Source: Mesodorylaimus sp. YZB2_4 (lineage: Eukaryota > Nematoda > Enoplea > Dorylaimida > Dorylaimidae). Taken from it: DNA of 64,000 nt. The DNA lies in contig JASANH010000933.1 in the NCBI GenBank assembly GCA_030248295.1, positions 248,001-312,000 on the forward strand. Direction: 5' to 3'. Positions 1 to 10,661 of this stretch are shown here, one piece after another. The stretch's first letter is position 1. Each line of letters begins with the position of its first letter. The notes beneath the pieces were generated by a model that made no database searches, was not told the origin of the DNA, and saw only the letters and a list, made by a program, of their open reading frames with translations. Both the position numbers and the translations under genes were made by a program.

Positions 1-1592
1 CATGTATTCCTGCATTAACGATGGTATACATTTTGCACTTATTGATCGTTATGCAGCTGTACGAAGGATAAGGCCCACCGGGTGTATCTACGGTATTATG
101 CAGCCTTGAATAGGATCTGCTGGTAGGTGCCAGTGAGTGCTATAGGTCTTGTTGAACCCCATAAATCCATCAATTGCATGGTGCGGAAACCCTGGCCCTT
201 TTCCCCACACCCATATCATGTTGCCTCCATTTTTCAAATCTGTCGTCATGAAGGTTTTATCTCAAGAGACCAGCCACTTCAATATGGCGAGACTGATTGG
301 TGCGATAATGAGGGCTCTCAAGATTAGGGTCTGGCAAGAGGCCACGGTCAGGACTGGTTAGGCAACTGGCCAGCTGTTGCCGATCAATCATGATGATTCT
401 GGTCCTGCAGTTTGAGCGCCATGCTAGATGCGTCATTGCTCGCACCATTTCAAGCCTCTTGTCCAAACTCGGCCATTTCGGATAGCACTGAATCACGCAA
501 CAATCAAAGATGGATTATGACAACAGACTAAATTGAGGAATGACCTAGGCCTTTTGTTAGAACTATTCTTGTTCCGAGGACTGCCGAGTCCTCGTTGTTG
601 CGGGAAGGAGGCCCAAATGTGGTCGCTGAAGTTTCCTTCCCGCTTGCGTTCAGCATTCGTATCAGGCATGCACACACATCGCAAGCGACAGTTACCATGT
701 TTTTCGGCGCGCAGTTCGTGAGTTATAGCGGAAATAGGAGAACAGTTCCGGATATCGCCCTTTCACACTCAGGATGGCAAGCTTGCAGTGGTCGAAAGGA
801 AAAGGATTTCGGAAAATCCTTCAAGGGAACTACACACTGCAGAGAATTACACTGACGCGCAGTTTTTTTAGTGGGCCACATATACTACCTGAAGGGGGAG
901 GGGGCGGACTTTACCGCTTCCCATGCCCATGGACCATAGGTATAAAGATGACACTCAACTTGGCCCTGTGCGTCCTTAATTCTCGTTTGCAGGGCCGCAA
1001 GGTCAGCACGATTTTACCTGGGCAATGGTCACGTCGAAGACTCATGGTACAGTATTTGTCTCAGGAACAAAAAGTTATTAGTTTCTTAGCGTAAATGAGA
1101 AGCTAACCGTACAAGCGATGCGGCCGCTTGAGAGCGTCATCAGACAATGAAGTAGAACTTAATCATCCTAAGACGCCCCCCTTCCCTGCTCTTCAATCCT
1201 TCATAACAGAAAATTACGTATTGGACACGATGTCCGTCCGGGACAACTAATTGTTGCCTGGACTGTCCTTCAGCTAAATTCAATTAGTTGTAACAAACAT
1301 TTTTTCTGGGACAGTCAGCAGCTTCTTCGTCGATGTATCAGGAATTTTTGGGCACACGATCAGTGCTTACTGCATTATGCAGCGAACCTAACCCAAGTCC
1401 TATTCACGTAACCCCAAGAAACTGTGCAAGCACTCCAGAAACTGGAAAAACCCAACGTGACGTTACTGCGCAGCCTTACGTCTGAACGGTGGTGATGCAT
1501 CTTATCTCATTGGCAGCGTACATGGAAAGTGACGTGCACCCGTGTAATGCCGTACGAGAGAGACTCTCAGACCCGGTTTCTACGCCCGTGAC
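1..1592. other. no recognisable gene
   Basis: Open frames here are short, overlap one another on both strands and show no domain, membrane pattern or consistent codon use. I see no convincing coding exon, RNA gene or repeat family member. It may hold the 5' untranslated part or early exons of the EGF-domain gene that follows. Confidence 0.5.
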
Positions 1593-2825
1593 ATGAGTAG
1601 GCGGTGTTTATGCCATATTCCACGCGCATTAGACCAAGTGGCAGAATCCGCCTCTTACTCACAAGGCCTGTGTAGTCGAACTAAGGAGCAGGCGTCTGAC
1701 ATTCTTTTCACGCCATTTACTGCTACTATTCTTCCTGTACCCTCTTATACAATGCGTCTGTGCGTGCATGGCCGCTGGCTCAGCGACGTCTGCCGCTGCT
1801 TGGACTTTTGGCAAGGCGAGTCGTGCGAGGTGCGCAATTGCGGAGAATTTGGGACCCGGAACGACACTGATCGCGGTCTGTGTCGATGTCAGGAAGGACA
1901 CGCGGGCGAGTTCTGCCAGTACGAGGTATGCCTTCACAGAGATCAATGGTACTGCAACAACACCAGGAGCACACCCAGCGACAACTGGTTCCAAGAACGT
2001 CATCTGTGCCCTCCAGAATTGGCCACTTGGTTGGAGCCACCTTCGAACACCACGTCCTCGTTGAACTGCGATTGCGGCTTCGGCGTCCCCGCATCGACAG
2101 AGACCTCGAACATGACCTGCCTGTGCGAGCCTGGCTACTACGGGGAGTTCTGTCGATGGAGTCTGTGCCCTGGCGGGGAGAAGTGGGACACGACCAATAA
2201 GACTTGCGTGGCGTTGGCCGCGTCCAACAACAGCAACATTGTGCACATGAGGTTGGGCTACTTTGGATACGATATCAACCTGGAATTCGATGTCTCTGCC
2301 GCGGCCTGCCTGGCTTTGATCCTCATCTTCGTCATCACAGGCCGCATCATTCTGCGCTGTCAACGAAAGCGAGCGCGGCACGGGCACACTGCCCAATACC
2401 ACATGAGACGACGATCCACATTCAGCGAGTACTACCACAAATTCTATCTCTCTCATCCCGATGCTCGCGACAAACCGCCTCCCCGAAAGAACGCTTCCAG
2501 CACAAGCACGAGCACAGGTCAGTACCACTTCGATGAAGCCGCCCCCAGCCGCCACCTGTCGACCGCCTCCGCCTTCCCCGCACTTTCCTCGTCGCAGCCG
2601 GTCGTCGTCGTACCGTACCACGAAACCCGCCCGCGATCGTGCAGTGCCATAGTGCAATTGGAGACAGTCTACGAAGGACTGCCCGTCGCCCTCCGTCCAC
2701 AAAGACACGACGATGATATCGACGACTTGGTGAGAGATCAGAAATTCCGCGAGTCCACGAACGGTTTTTCGAGCCAGATCAGCAGTGACATGTCCATGTG
2801 CTCGTCCACAATGGACGACTCGTAG
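1593..2825 (+). CDS. EGF-like single-pass membrane protein
   Basis: A 410-codon open frame encodes a probable type I membrane protein. From the first ATG the first ~53 residues look non-coding. The Cys-rich part begins at MRLCVHGRW (ATG at 1752). It has EGF-like runs with the usual spacing, for example CRCQEGHAGEFC and CLCEPGYYGEFC, and several N-x-S/T sites. One hydrophobic span (about residues 234-252, CLALILIFVITGRIIL) follows, then a basic stop-transfer stretch and a ~150-residue cytoplasmic tail rich in Ser, Thr and Pro. No signal peptide is visible, so one or more 5' exons are probably missing and 1593 may not be the true start. Ligand or receptor function cannot be assigned. The overlapping minus-strand frame of similar length is a shadow. 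Confidence 0.7.
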   Translation: MSRRCLCHIPRALDQVAESASYSQGLCSRTKEQASDILFTPFTATILPVPSYTMRLCVHGRWLSDVCRCLDFWQGESCEVRNCGEFGTRNDTDRGLCRCQEGHAGEFCQYEVCLHRDQWYCNNTRSTPSDNWFQERHLCPPELATWLEPPSNTTSSLNCDCGFGVPASTETSNMTCLCEPGYYGEFCRWSLCPGGEKWDTTNKTCVALAASNNSNIVHMRLGYFGYDINLEFDVSAAACLALILIFVITGRIILRCQRKRARHGHTAQYHMRRRSTFSEYYHKFYLSHPDARDKPPPRKNASSTSTSTGQYHFDEAAPSRHLSTASAFPALSSSQPVVVVPYHETRPRSCSAIVQLETVYEGLPVALRPQRHDDDIDDLVRDQKFRESTNGFSSQISSDMSMCSSTMDDS

Positions 2826-3660
2826 TTCGTTTGCACTGCATGACTTATTTGAAAGTAAAAATGAAACCCAACCCACTACACTAATATATAGAATAATAAA
2901 TCGGAATTACATAAACAAGCGGGAAGTATTGCAGTGAAAAAGATTACGAACAAAGTTTTCCACATAAGCACAAACATTGAACGCGTGGAACAAGCAGTGC
3001 GCCGACGTTCTTCCTGGTCTCTCCAAAGACCCCGATTTCGCCTCGTCTCCTCGACAGTTCTCCCAAGCTGTTCACACAATTGTAATGGACGAAACGGTCG
3101 ATTCGAGTTTCTGAAAAATTCAAATTTAAGCCCAAAAAATTTGAAAGATTCTGCTAGTAATGAGATTAGTAATCGGGTAAACTCAGACAAGACGTCCAAA
3201 ATCAAAATAACATGCGACTTGACTCAAAACTACCTACTTCGCCTTTTCAGTATCCTAACACGAGTAGGAAACATTAGATCAACTGACTAAACTTTTGCAT
3301 CAGCCAAAATGACTTGATTAGGTTCTCACATTTTATCCTGCAAAGACATGCGTCAATAATCCAAAGCCTGCAAGTACCTCCACTGCACTCAATCACCCCT
3401 GCTCCCCCCCCCCCCCCCCGGCAGGCATTATACCTGACGTTCGGCGCAAAACTCAATGGCTGCCTGGAAAATCACGAGAAACTCACGGTTCCCATTCCCA
3501 TTGACAAGGAGACTGGGTCGTGCTTCAGTGGGCTGAGCCTCTGCCTCTTACAATAGGAGAGGCTTAGATTCCCTGGGTATGCAATGGTCTCGTGTTCCGT
3601 TGCTTCACGTGTTTGTTTTGTGGATCAATGACGCGAGACCCAGCCCAGCCTATCCCATAA
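2826..3660. other. intergenic, poly-C tract
   Basis: No gene is recognised between the EGF protein and the last clear exon of ARPC1. A run of 16 C lies at 3404-3419. The unplaced terminal exon and 3' UTR of ARPC1 probably fall in 3550-3660. Confidence 0.5.
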
Positions 3661-3666
3661 GCATAC

Positions 3667-6024
3667 CTGCAAGTCCCAGAGCACCAACAAGCCATCGATA
3701 CCAGACGTCGTGAACTTGGCAACACGATCTCCATTAGCGGTGTGCGGGGCCATCCACCTGAAATGACCTTCATGACAATACGTTATCTGGCTCAAACTTC
3801 AGCACTTACGTGATGGCATTTTGATGCAATGTTTTCAACGCAGTCTCTACTTCCGCCGCATTGCTCTTGTCCAAGTTTCGAAAACGAGCCATAGCCCTGA
3901 AAACCGCCTTATCATGACAGCTCCACGGGAAATCCCCCCTAAACTTACGTAAAGTTGTTGCTCTTCTGTTCAGAAGGCACGTCTAGTTTACTAACAAACT
4001 TCAACTTATTTCGGCCGCCGTAAGAAAACAACAATGGACAACAATCGTGGCCCTGAAAATACAAACATGAGCACGCTTTTAGCAGCCCCCACATTCAAAG
4101 CTGTCACTTACCGCTGCGACTAGCGAATTATCAGTTACCCAGATGACGCTGGTAAACGGCAAATACCACTCCTTTATTGTGGTAATGCTAAAACAAAGAA
4201 CAGCTAAAATTTTGAACACAAATTTCATCGATGAAAACTCCCATGCACATATAGAACTGAATTCAACTTAAACCATGCACACACGTCTTGATATTTTGAG
4301 GCCTCCCTCACCTATGATTCTAATCTATGCATGCTGCGTGTGAAGAGAGGCCCTACGGCAAGCCAGCGTCAGGGAGTTCACCACGTCATGATAAGATGAC
4401 CAACGAGTCATAGCACACCATTCACTACTGTGACAAGCATCAAAACTGCATGCTCAGCTCACTCCCTTCCTCCTATACCTGCCGATTTTAGGAATTTTTG
4501 AATTTTTCTCGTTTTGCGCATTGCTGTGAGCATAGTCATCATCTGTAGTTCCACTAAAATGTAGCGCAATTCCAGTTCGACCCAAGATTTTATCGGACGA
4601 ATTCCTTAGAGAGACTCGTTGCCTTACTTGGACTGATCTGCAGCATCCAATACTGATAAGCTAGAATCGTGGCCGACCCAAGCCATGCGGTTACCGCTCG
4701 GCGAAAACTTGACACAATGCACCCATCCACCTAAACAGAATAACAGGTCGAAAAATGGATTAACCAAACAAAGTAAATTTCTCACCTCCACCGCACGAAA
4801 ATTCCGTAACTAATTGTCCTAACGGACCCGGCTTTGCTGCCCAAGGCGTTGGCGTAGTTTTATCTCCATCCACTTCTTTGATATAGGCGGAGAAAATTCG
4901 AGTCTAAAAGAATGTTCAGAAATATATAGTGGTTACTCAAGCTAAAAACGAAAACTCACCTTGAAATCGCATGATCCCACTGCCAACAGGACATTATTCG
5001 GATGCCAATCCAATGATGTCACGGTAGATTTGATAAACTTTTTAACGTGCTTAGACACCCACCAGTCATTTTCCTTCTCGTAATAGCATATGGCTACTAA
5101 TTTCGAACCGCTCCCAACAGCGAATTTGTTTTCTATAAAACAAGAATTTGAATTTTTAGAGGGAAGGTTAGTTAATATTTCTCAAGCAGGTTCATTAGGA
5201 TACTGGCTGATCAAAGCAGTTCGGACATCTCACCGACGAGTAGAAGACCTATAGAAACATCTCTACTTACCTAGAGGCGACCACTTCACACAGGTAGCGG
5301 CCCTTTGGAAGCGCACCAATACCAGCTCTGGTTTCCAACTCTTTCCATCGAATGTCCAGACGAAAGCATTTTTATCCTAAAAATCTAAAAATGTTAGTCA
5401 TGTTTGCTCCAAGTCAAGGTGCCATTGGGTGATTACTTCAGATATTGATAAGTTGAACACAGAGCGCCAACAGCTTCGCTAGTTTCAAACATCACTTCTA
5501 CTGTTTTCGCCCCGTAAGATGGGACCTGCCCCTTACATCCACCTAGATCTTTATTAAAAAATTCCCATGATCAATAAATCTCCAATGAAACGCTCGAAGA
5601 AGTCAACTCTCACTCATACTAGGTGTACAGAACGTTATTGTGACTAGGAACAGACAGCAATCAAAAAAACGATTTAAAAGACACTATACGTGGCTGCTAC
5701 AAATCTAAGACCAGACCTACATATGGCATACCTGGGAACAAGTAACAATCCGATTCGTATTCGGAGCCCAATCGATTCCAGTCACCGGTAAATCATGCTC
5801 TTGCAGAACGTGCAATCGTTCCCACTGTCCCCGTTGCCACGCGAAAATGTGTACTTCATTATTATTTGGCGATATGGCAATTTCTAGCGTATCAGAGCAA
5901 GTCCCCAATTCAAAGCTTGTACCTATGTATTCTCAAAAAACTGCTTACGAGTCTTGTCCTTGTTCCATGCGTGTCGAGAAATCGGACCGAGACCGAGATT
6001 GAACGGCTGAACGGGAGCTTGCAT
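3667..6024 (-). CDS. ARPC1: Arp2/3 complex subunit 1 (ARPC1, WD40)
   Basis: ARPC1 is the WD40 beta-propeller subunit of the Arp2/3 complex, which nucleates branched actin in the cytoplasm. Ten exons on the minus strand join in frame: 5949-6024, 5732-5883, 5271-5376, 4960-5132, 4786-4903, 4628-4730, 4112-4187, 3949-4052, 3810-3896 and 3667-3757. They give 362 residues. Family landmarks appear in order: [12 protein letters not shown] near the N-terminus, [74 protein letters not shown], then [14 protein letters not shown] at the end. Animal ARPC1 is about 370 residues, so roughly ten C-terminal residues are in a final exon I could not place. A short in-frame tail (QRNTRPLHTQGI, stop at 3564) is possible but does not resemble the family end. 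The gene is divergent from MTPAP. Confidence 0.93.
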
Positions 6025-6634
6025 GGTTACAAAGGCATAAATCAAAGTAATAATTATCAATAATGCACTCTGTTCAGAATCTATTCAATCAACGATGACG
6101 CATCAAATAAGAAAACACAAACCGACTGCACCGTGGGTGTTCCAAATAAAGAATGAGACACAACAAACTATATATGGCTCAGCGGTTAATGCGGGTCGTT
6201 TTGGTGTAAGCAGCGCACACCTGCCGCTACAAAATGCGCGAGTTCAAAACTTAAAAAGGTTGAAGTCCACGGTGTCAAAATCAGCTAGAATGCAAATAGA
6301 AAGAAAGTAAAGCAAAATTATAGCAGCTCTAGTTTTTTACTTTGTCAAATGTATTTCGATATTGTTCTTTGATTAATGTATAAGATTCCCAAAACCTATT
6401 AAATTGAGCAAAATCTTACATCAATATTTGAATCAGAAATCACTTTTTGCAGTGTCTTCTGTCCAATTCTGATCAGTATCGATTATCACCGATCAGGAAA
6501 CGATTTCAGCGCCCCCTGGCCACAAGTGGCGGCGTTCGAGCTACAGTATGCCGCGCACGCTCGGTCGGTCGGTTGGTCGGTCGTTGCGGGCAAATTTCTC
6601 AGATACTTTCCATTTTTAAAGCATTTGCTCAAAT
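6025..6634. promoter_or_regulatory. divergent ARPC1/MTPAP promoter region
   Basis: The start codons of ARPC1 (minus) and MTPAP (plus) are 610 bp apart with no gene between, so both promoters must lie here or in unseen 5' exons. I see no clear TATA box next to either start. A tRNA-like repeat lies inside. Confidence 0.45.
6174..6252 (+). repeat. tRNA-like element (SINE head or tRNA relic)
   Basis: An A-box-like stretch (TGGCTCAGCGGTTAATGCG, from about 6175) is followed about 60 bp on by a B-box-like GAGTTCAAAAC (6240-6250). The T-arm lacks the canonical GTTCGA, so this is more likely a decayed tRNA or the head of a tRNA-derived SINE than a working tRNA. It differs from the SINE family found elsewhere in the window. 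Confidence 0.35.
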
Positions 6635-8800
6635 ATGGTCCTAGCTTACGCAAAATCAAAATTTTCACGATCGTGGAGAGCACTGCATCGAACGTTCGCT
6701 TCGTCAATTAGTCGGCACGAAAAATTCCGAGAAAATCGTAGCCATTTTTCGTCGCCAGCCTCGTCAACTTCGACTGACGCTCGAACTGATTCTGAACCCC
6801 ATACAATTGATTCACGAGATCAAAAGAACCGTCGGAAACTGCAGGATGCGCAAGGTAAAAGTCGAAAAGAACAATCTCTGATTGAGGATCGATCGAAAAG
6901 TGGATTAAATTTCGATAATTTCGTATCAGAACACATTCGAGCAGCTCGACGGAGTATTTTGATTCGATTCGCTGTCCGATCACCCGATCATTACGATGAA
7001 GCTTATCGGGAGATTTCTCAACAATTGAATGATTGTGGTGTTTCAATTCGATCCAATGCGCAGAGCGTGCATTCTCCGGATGGTCTCAAGACATTCTTTC
7101 TTTTGGAGACCTTTTCAGAACATTTGAACGATTTCTTATTGAATCACGCTCGGTCAGCCTCAGCCGATCATCGATTAGTGCCTTGTCGATCACGTATTAT
7201 ACATTTTACAGCCGATTTAAGCGAATTAGAATCGAATACTCGTGGCGAAAGGAAAATTATGAAAAACGTCAATGGAATTGATGAATTGAGATTAAAGAAG
7301 GCTCTGGTTAATTGTTCTTCCGTAAGTTTATTTACTTATTTCCGCCATAGAATTCAAATTTTTGAACCTTTTTTAATCTCCTTGCTGTTTTAGTTGGATG
7401 AACAAATGCGAGTCCTCGTGCACGAAACGTCACTCACCGATTCGGCAACTCGGCTTCGTTTTTTCGTGGCATCTTTGGTCGAAGATGTGTTCCGTGGTGT
7501 TTTTCCCTTAAATCTATGCACACCATTCGGATCAACAACCAATGGCTTTGGTGATGCTAATTCAGATTTGGACATGGATTTCGCATCGGAAGCGCCTTCG
7601 GCAATGGTAATCTTTCGGGATTTATCCAAGAACTCAAATTGAGTTTTTGTTTTTTTAAGGCATTTAATCGATCGAATTGGTTGTGTGCTTTTCGGATGAA
7701 AGAGGAAGATGCGAGGAAGCACACTCAGAATATGATCCAACTGTTTGGACGAATGGTCAGTTTTTGTATGCCTTATTGCACAGATGTATTTCGTATCGCC
7801 AATGCACGAGTTCCAATTGTCAAATTCACGCACGAGGCTGGCGGGTTTGGATGCGATATGACTTTTGACAACATGTAAGTGGAATAATGATCGGCCTTTT
7901 AGACTGTTCCCTGTGCTACACACGATAGTTGAGTTGGGACTTCATCCTAAGATCTGGGTCGGTTTTTTCAGAACGGGTGCCGCGTGCTCGAAGATTTTGT
8001 GGGTTTACAGTCATTTTGACGCTCGAATTCGTCCTTTGGCATTCACGATTCGCCGTTGGGCCGCCTCTTTGAACATCACGAGGGATACGCCCGGCGAATG
8101 GTTTTCAAATTTCCAGTTACTTTGCTTGGTGGTCTTCTTTTTGCAGTGCCGATCCTCGCCATCGTCCGGTCATCAAAATTTGCCTTCTATAAGAACGTTG
8201 CGACGATTAGCAACGTCGGAGGATTCTTACGGAATTATTGGCGATCCTGAACGATTATCAAATTTGTTGCGCGGTGAGAAAATGAAAAATCGAAATCAAG
8301 ATATCGAATCGAAAACGAAAAATAATTCGCTCAGCGTTTTACTCCGGGAATTTTTCTTGTTTTATGGTCATATTTTCTCGTTCGAACGACAAGGAATTAA
8401 TTTAGAAAATGGGTCAGCTATTGAAAAAGTGGACATGTCTCAAGCCGTCCTAATCGATAATCCCTTAGAGACCGAGCACAACATCGCCAAAAATGTCAAC
8501 TATCAGGAACTCGATCGATTCCGATCTTACGCGAGGAAAGCATTGAAAATTATGGAATCTAATAATTTCATTCAAAGAACTTCATCATCCGATTCCAGTC
8601 CGTGGGGATTATCAGCTTTATGTGATCCGTCCGTTTACGAAAAGATGGAAGATCCCGCCAAATTAGCACCATCCCAATCACGAGTTTTGTTGGTCGATGA
8701 TGTTGAAATCGATATTTTTGGAAAAGTAACACCTTCCAGGCAATCAGCAAAAAATCTTTCGTCAAAAAATGGTCCTGTGTCTGCTGATTCAGAGGCGTGA
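6635..8800 (+). CDS. MTPAP: mitochondrial poly(A) polymerase
   Basis: This enzyme adds poly(A) tails to mitochondrial mRNAs. Four exons (6635-7321, 7394-7606, 7660-7874, 7972-8800) give 647 residues; the first two introns are phase 0 and the third is phase 2. The N-terminus is basic and rich in Ser and Arg with almost no acidic residues, as for a mitochondrial import signal. The nucleotidyltransferase core shows PFGSTTNGFGDANSDLDM (GS at 275-276, catalytic Asp 287 and 289) and the third Asp in AGGFGCDMTFDN (D366). The PAP-associated domain follows with RIRPLAFTIRRW, SNFQLLCLVVFFLQ, LLREFFLFYGHIFSFERQGI and NPLETEHNIAKNV, all closely matching animal MTPAP. The C-terminal ~60 residues are not conserved. 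The protein is somewhat longer than human MTPAP (582). All key residues are intact. Confidence 0.94.
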
Positions 8801-8969
8801 TAGAGCCAGCAATTAGATCGTCAGTTTTTGTTTTGTTCAGATTGCTAGTAAAGAGTGGATGCCATGCCGTGAGTGGAATGTGTCAGATCAGTTCGGTGAT
8901 CGAAGTATTTGTTGTGATTTTTTGTGAAATGAATTGGTTTTAGGACGGAGTTTTGTAGAAATCGAGGAC

Positions 8970-10580
8970 ATGGCATCGACATCGACGAAGGATCAGACTG
9001 CGCCGAAACCAAAGATCGAATTGGTAAGTCATGCTTCCTGGATTACTCTGATTACAAGTGGGAAGTTGTTATTAATTAGTGCTGATTGTGACAGGGCTCA
9101 TACAAGGCAGGAAAACCCAGGAAATCTGGAAAATGGAAAGTTTGGAGCCAAAAAGGGGGTTTGAGTGGTTACATTTTGAGGATTCTCATTTTGAATTTCC
9201 CCGCATTTTCTGAGGCTGCTGCAAATCAGGAAAAAATCGAATTTTTGGCTGTAAAATTATTCCGCTTCTTACATGAACCCTGTGTGGCCACGACATACCT
9301 GATCAGTGATCGATTAGAGAATCGGTTGAAAAAATGAGGTCGTGGTCACGATCAGGACCAAGGATAGGGATGTTAGGGTTATGACCTGGGCATGGGCATC
9401 ATTTTAGGCCAAGTCGAGTGTTAATGATGAAGGAGACGAATTCAGTCGCACTTTCATTTTCAACAACGAGGACCACACTTTGGGAAATTCCTTGAAGCAT
9501 GTTATTTCCAAATAGTAAGTACTCTCCCATGCCAGCATCGACTGATCCAACTCCAGGCCTGGATCCTTATCCGATCCGGCTGATTCGGTTCAAAAAATAC
9601 AAGATTGATGGGGATGACATATTTGGCAGTGTCCACACAGTGTTCTTTTCCCTCGCTGTCTTTCTCTGTCAGACCACTCCATCAAAAGGACACAGGAGAG
9701 CTAAGCAGCGCCTGAGAGGAAAAACGGGATTTCCCAGCCTTGAACCCGGCGCGGGAGTATGCCACACCTCATTAGTTTTCAGCAGAGAAAGCGGGAAAAG
9801 TTTTAGTCGCTGATCAGGCCTATCGACCCGTCGGATCGGTGGATGCTGGCCATGGACTCCAGCGGCAGTCTGGCTGCGATATAATGAATGTTGCTGATCG
9901 CGAATCAAAAAACAGCTTGAGGACGAGGCGACAGTCGAGGTCTCTTGCAAGCAATTACCCAATTTTCAGCCCGGAAGTGGAATTCTGTTCTTACAATACG
10001 CCTCATCCGTTAGAGGACCTCATACTCTTCCACATTCAGACGAAACCTGCGATGCGTTTGACTGCGGTGGACGTATTGAGAAGAGGACTGATGGAGCTCG
10101 AGTTCATTTTCCGACATATGCAAAACCAATTTGAGGTATGTACTCGGTAGGGACCTAGGGTACCACATATTTGAGCTTTCCAACACAGGGTTTTAGCGTT
10201 GGACCGGGGATAGGAATGAGGAAAACTCTGTGCATCAAAGTCCTCTATCTGTTCATTTCTTGACCTAGACATGTCTTAGACACTTCGTGAACTTGACCCT
10301 GCATTTTTCATCAGAAGCCTTCACATATAGTCAGAGTTTATACAACGGTGGAAAAGTCTGGAGAACTTGGAAAAGTCAGGGAATCCGAGACGTGCCTGAA
10401 AAACCTGGGGCGGGGACGGGTCTCGACGTTGGGACCCCAGTCGAACGCTATCTGGGTTGGGGTTATTGGTGGTCCCCTGACCAAGTGCACCTGTCATTGA
10501 ATGGATGTGATTCTGGTCTGTTTCAGGAAGCAATAGCAACCGACACGAGCAATCGCAGTGTCAACGTATCGATCGACTAA
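8970..10580 (+). CDS. POLR1D: RNA polymerase I/III subunit AC19 (RPAC2)
   Basis: This small alpha-like subunit pairs with AC40 to assemble RNA polymerases I and III in the nucleus. Four exons (8970-9023, 9408-9514, 9970-10135, 10527-10580) encode 126 residues, close to human (133). The family core is plain: RTFIFNNEDHTLGNSLKHVI, then YPEVEFCSYNTPHPLED, then LILFHIQTKP and RRGLMELEFIFRHMQNQFE. A good 3' splice site (TTTTAG at 8938-8943) lies just before the start codon, so there is a 5' UTR intron, or a trans-splice acceptor if the organism uses leader splicing. An upstream in-frame ATG (8934) falls before that acceptor and is not used. Intron 1 carries a dispersed repeat. The gene ends 82 bp from the convergent FN3 gene. 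Confidence 0.95.
9099..9213 (+). repeat. dispersed intronic repeat, copy 1
   Basis: This segment of POLR1D intron 1 matches 17274-17409 in order along its length. Shared blocks include GAAAATGG..A.TT.GGAGC, a block around CATTTTGAGG.TTC, and TTTC..GC.TTTTCT.AGG. A third, weaker piece is at about 10336-10395. It is an interspersed repeat of unknown class. Confidence 0.5.
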
Positions 10581-10661
10581 ATCATTGATTTACTGGTTTA
10601 CTTTGTGTGCTAAGTTGTCATTGGGACAGACTATTCGAAGAATACGATGGGCACGTGATTA

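Noticed and set aside
1659..2876. 405-codon minus-strand open frame opposite the EGF protein
   Set aside because: It mirrors the plus-strand coding frame, has no domain or membrane pattern, and the plus frame has EGF cysteine spacing and a transmembrane helix.
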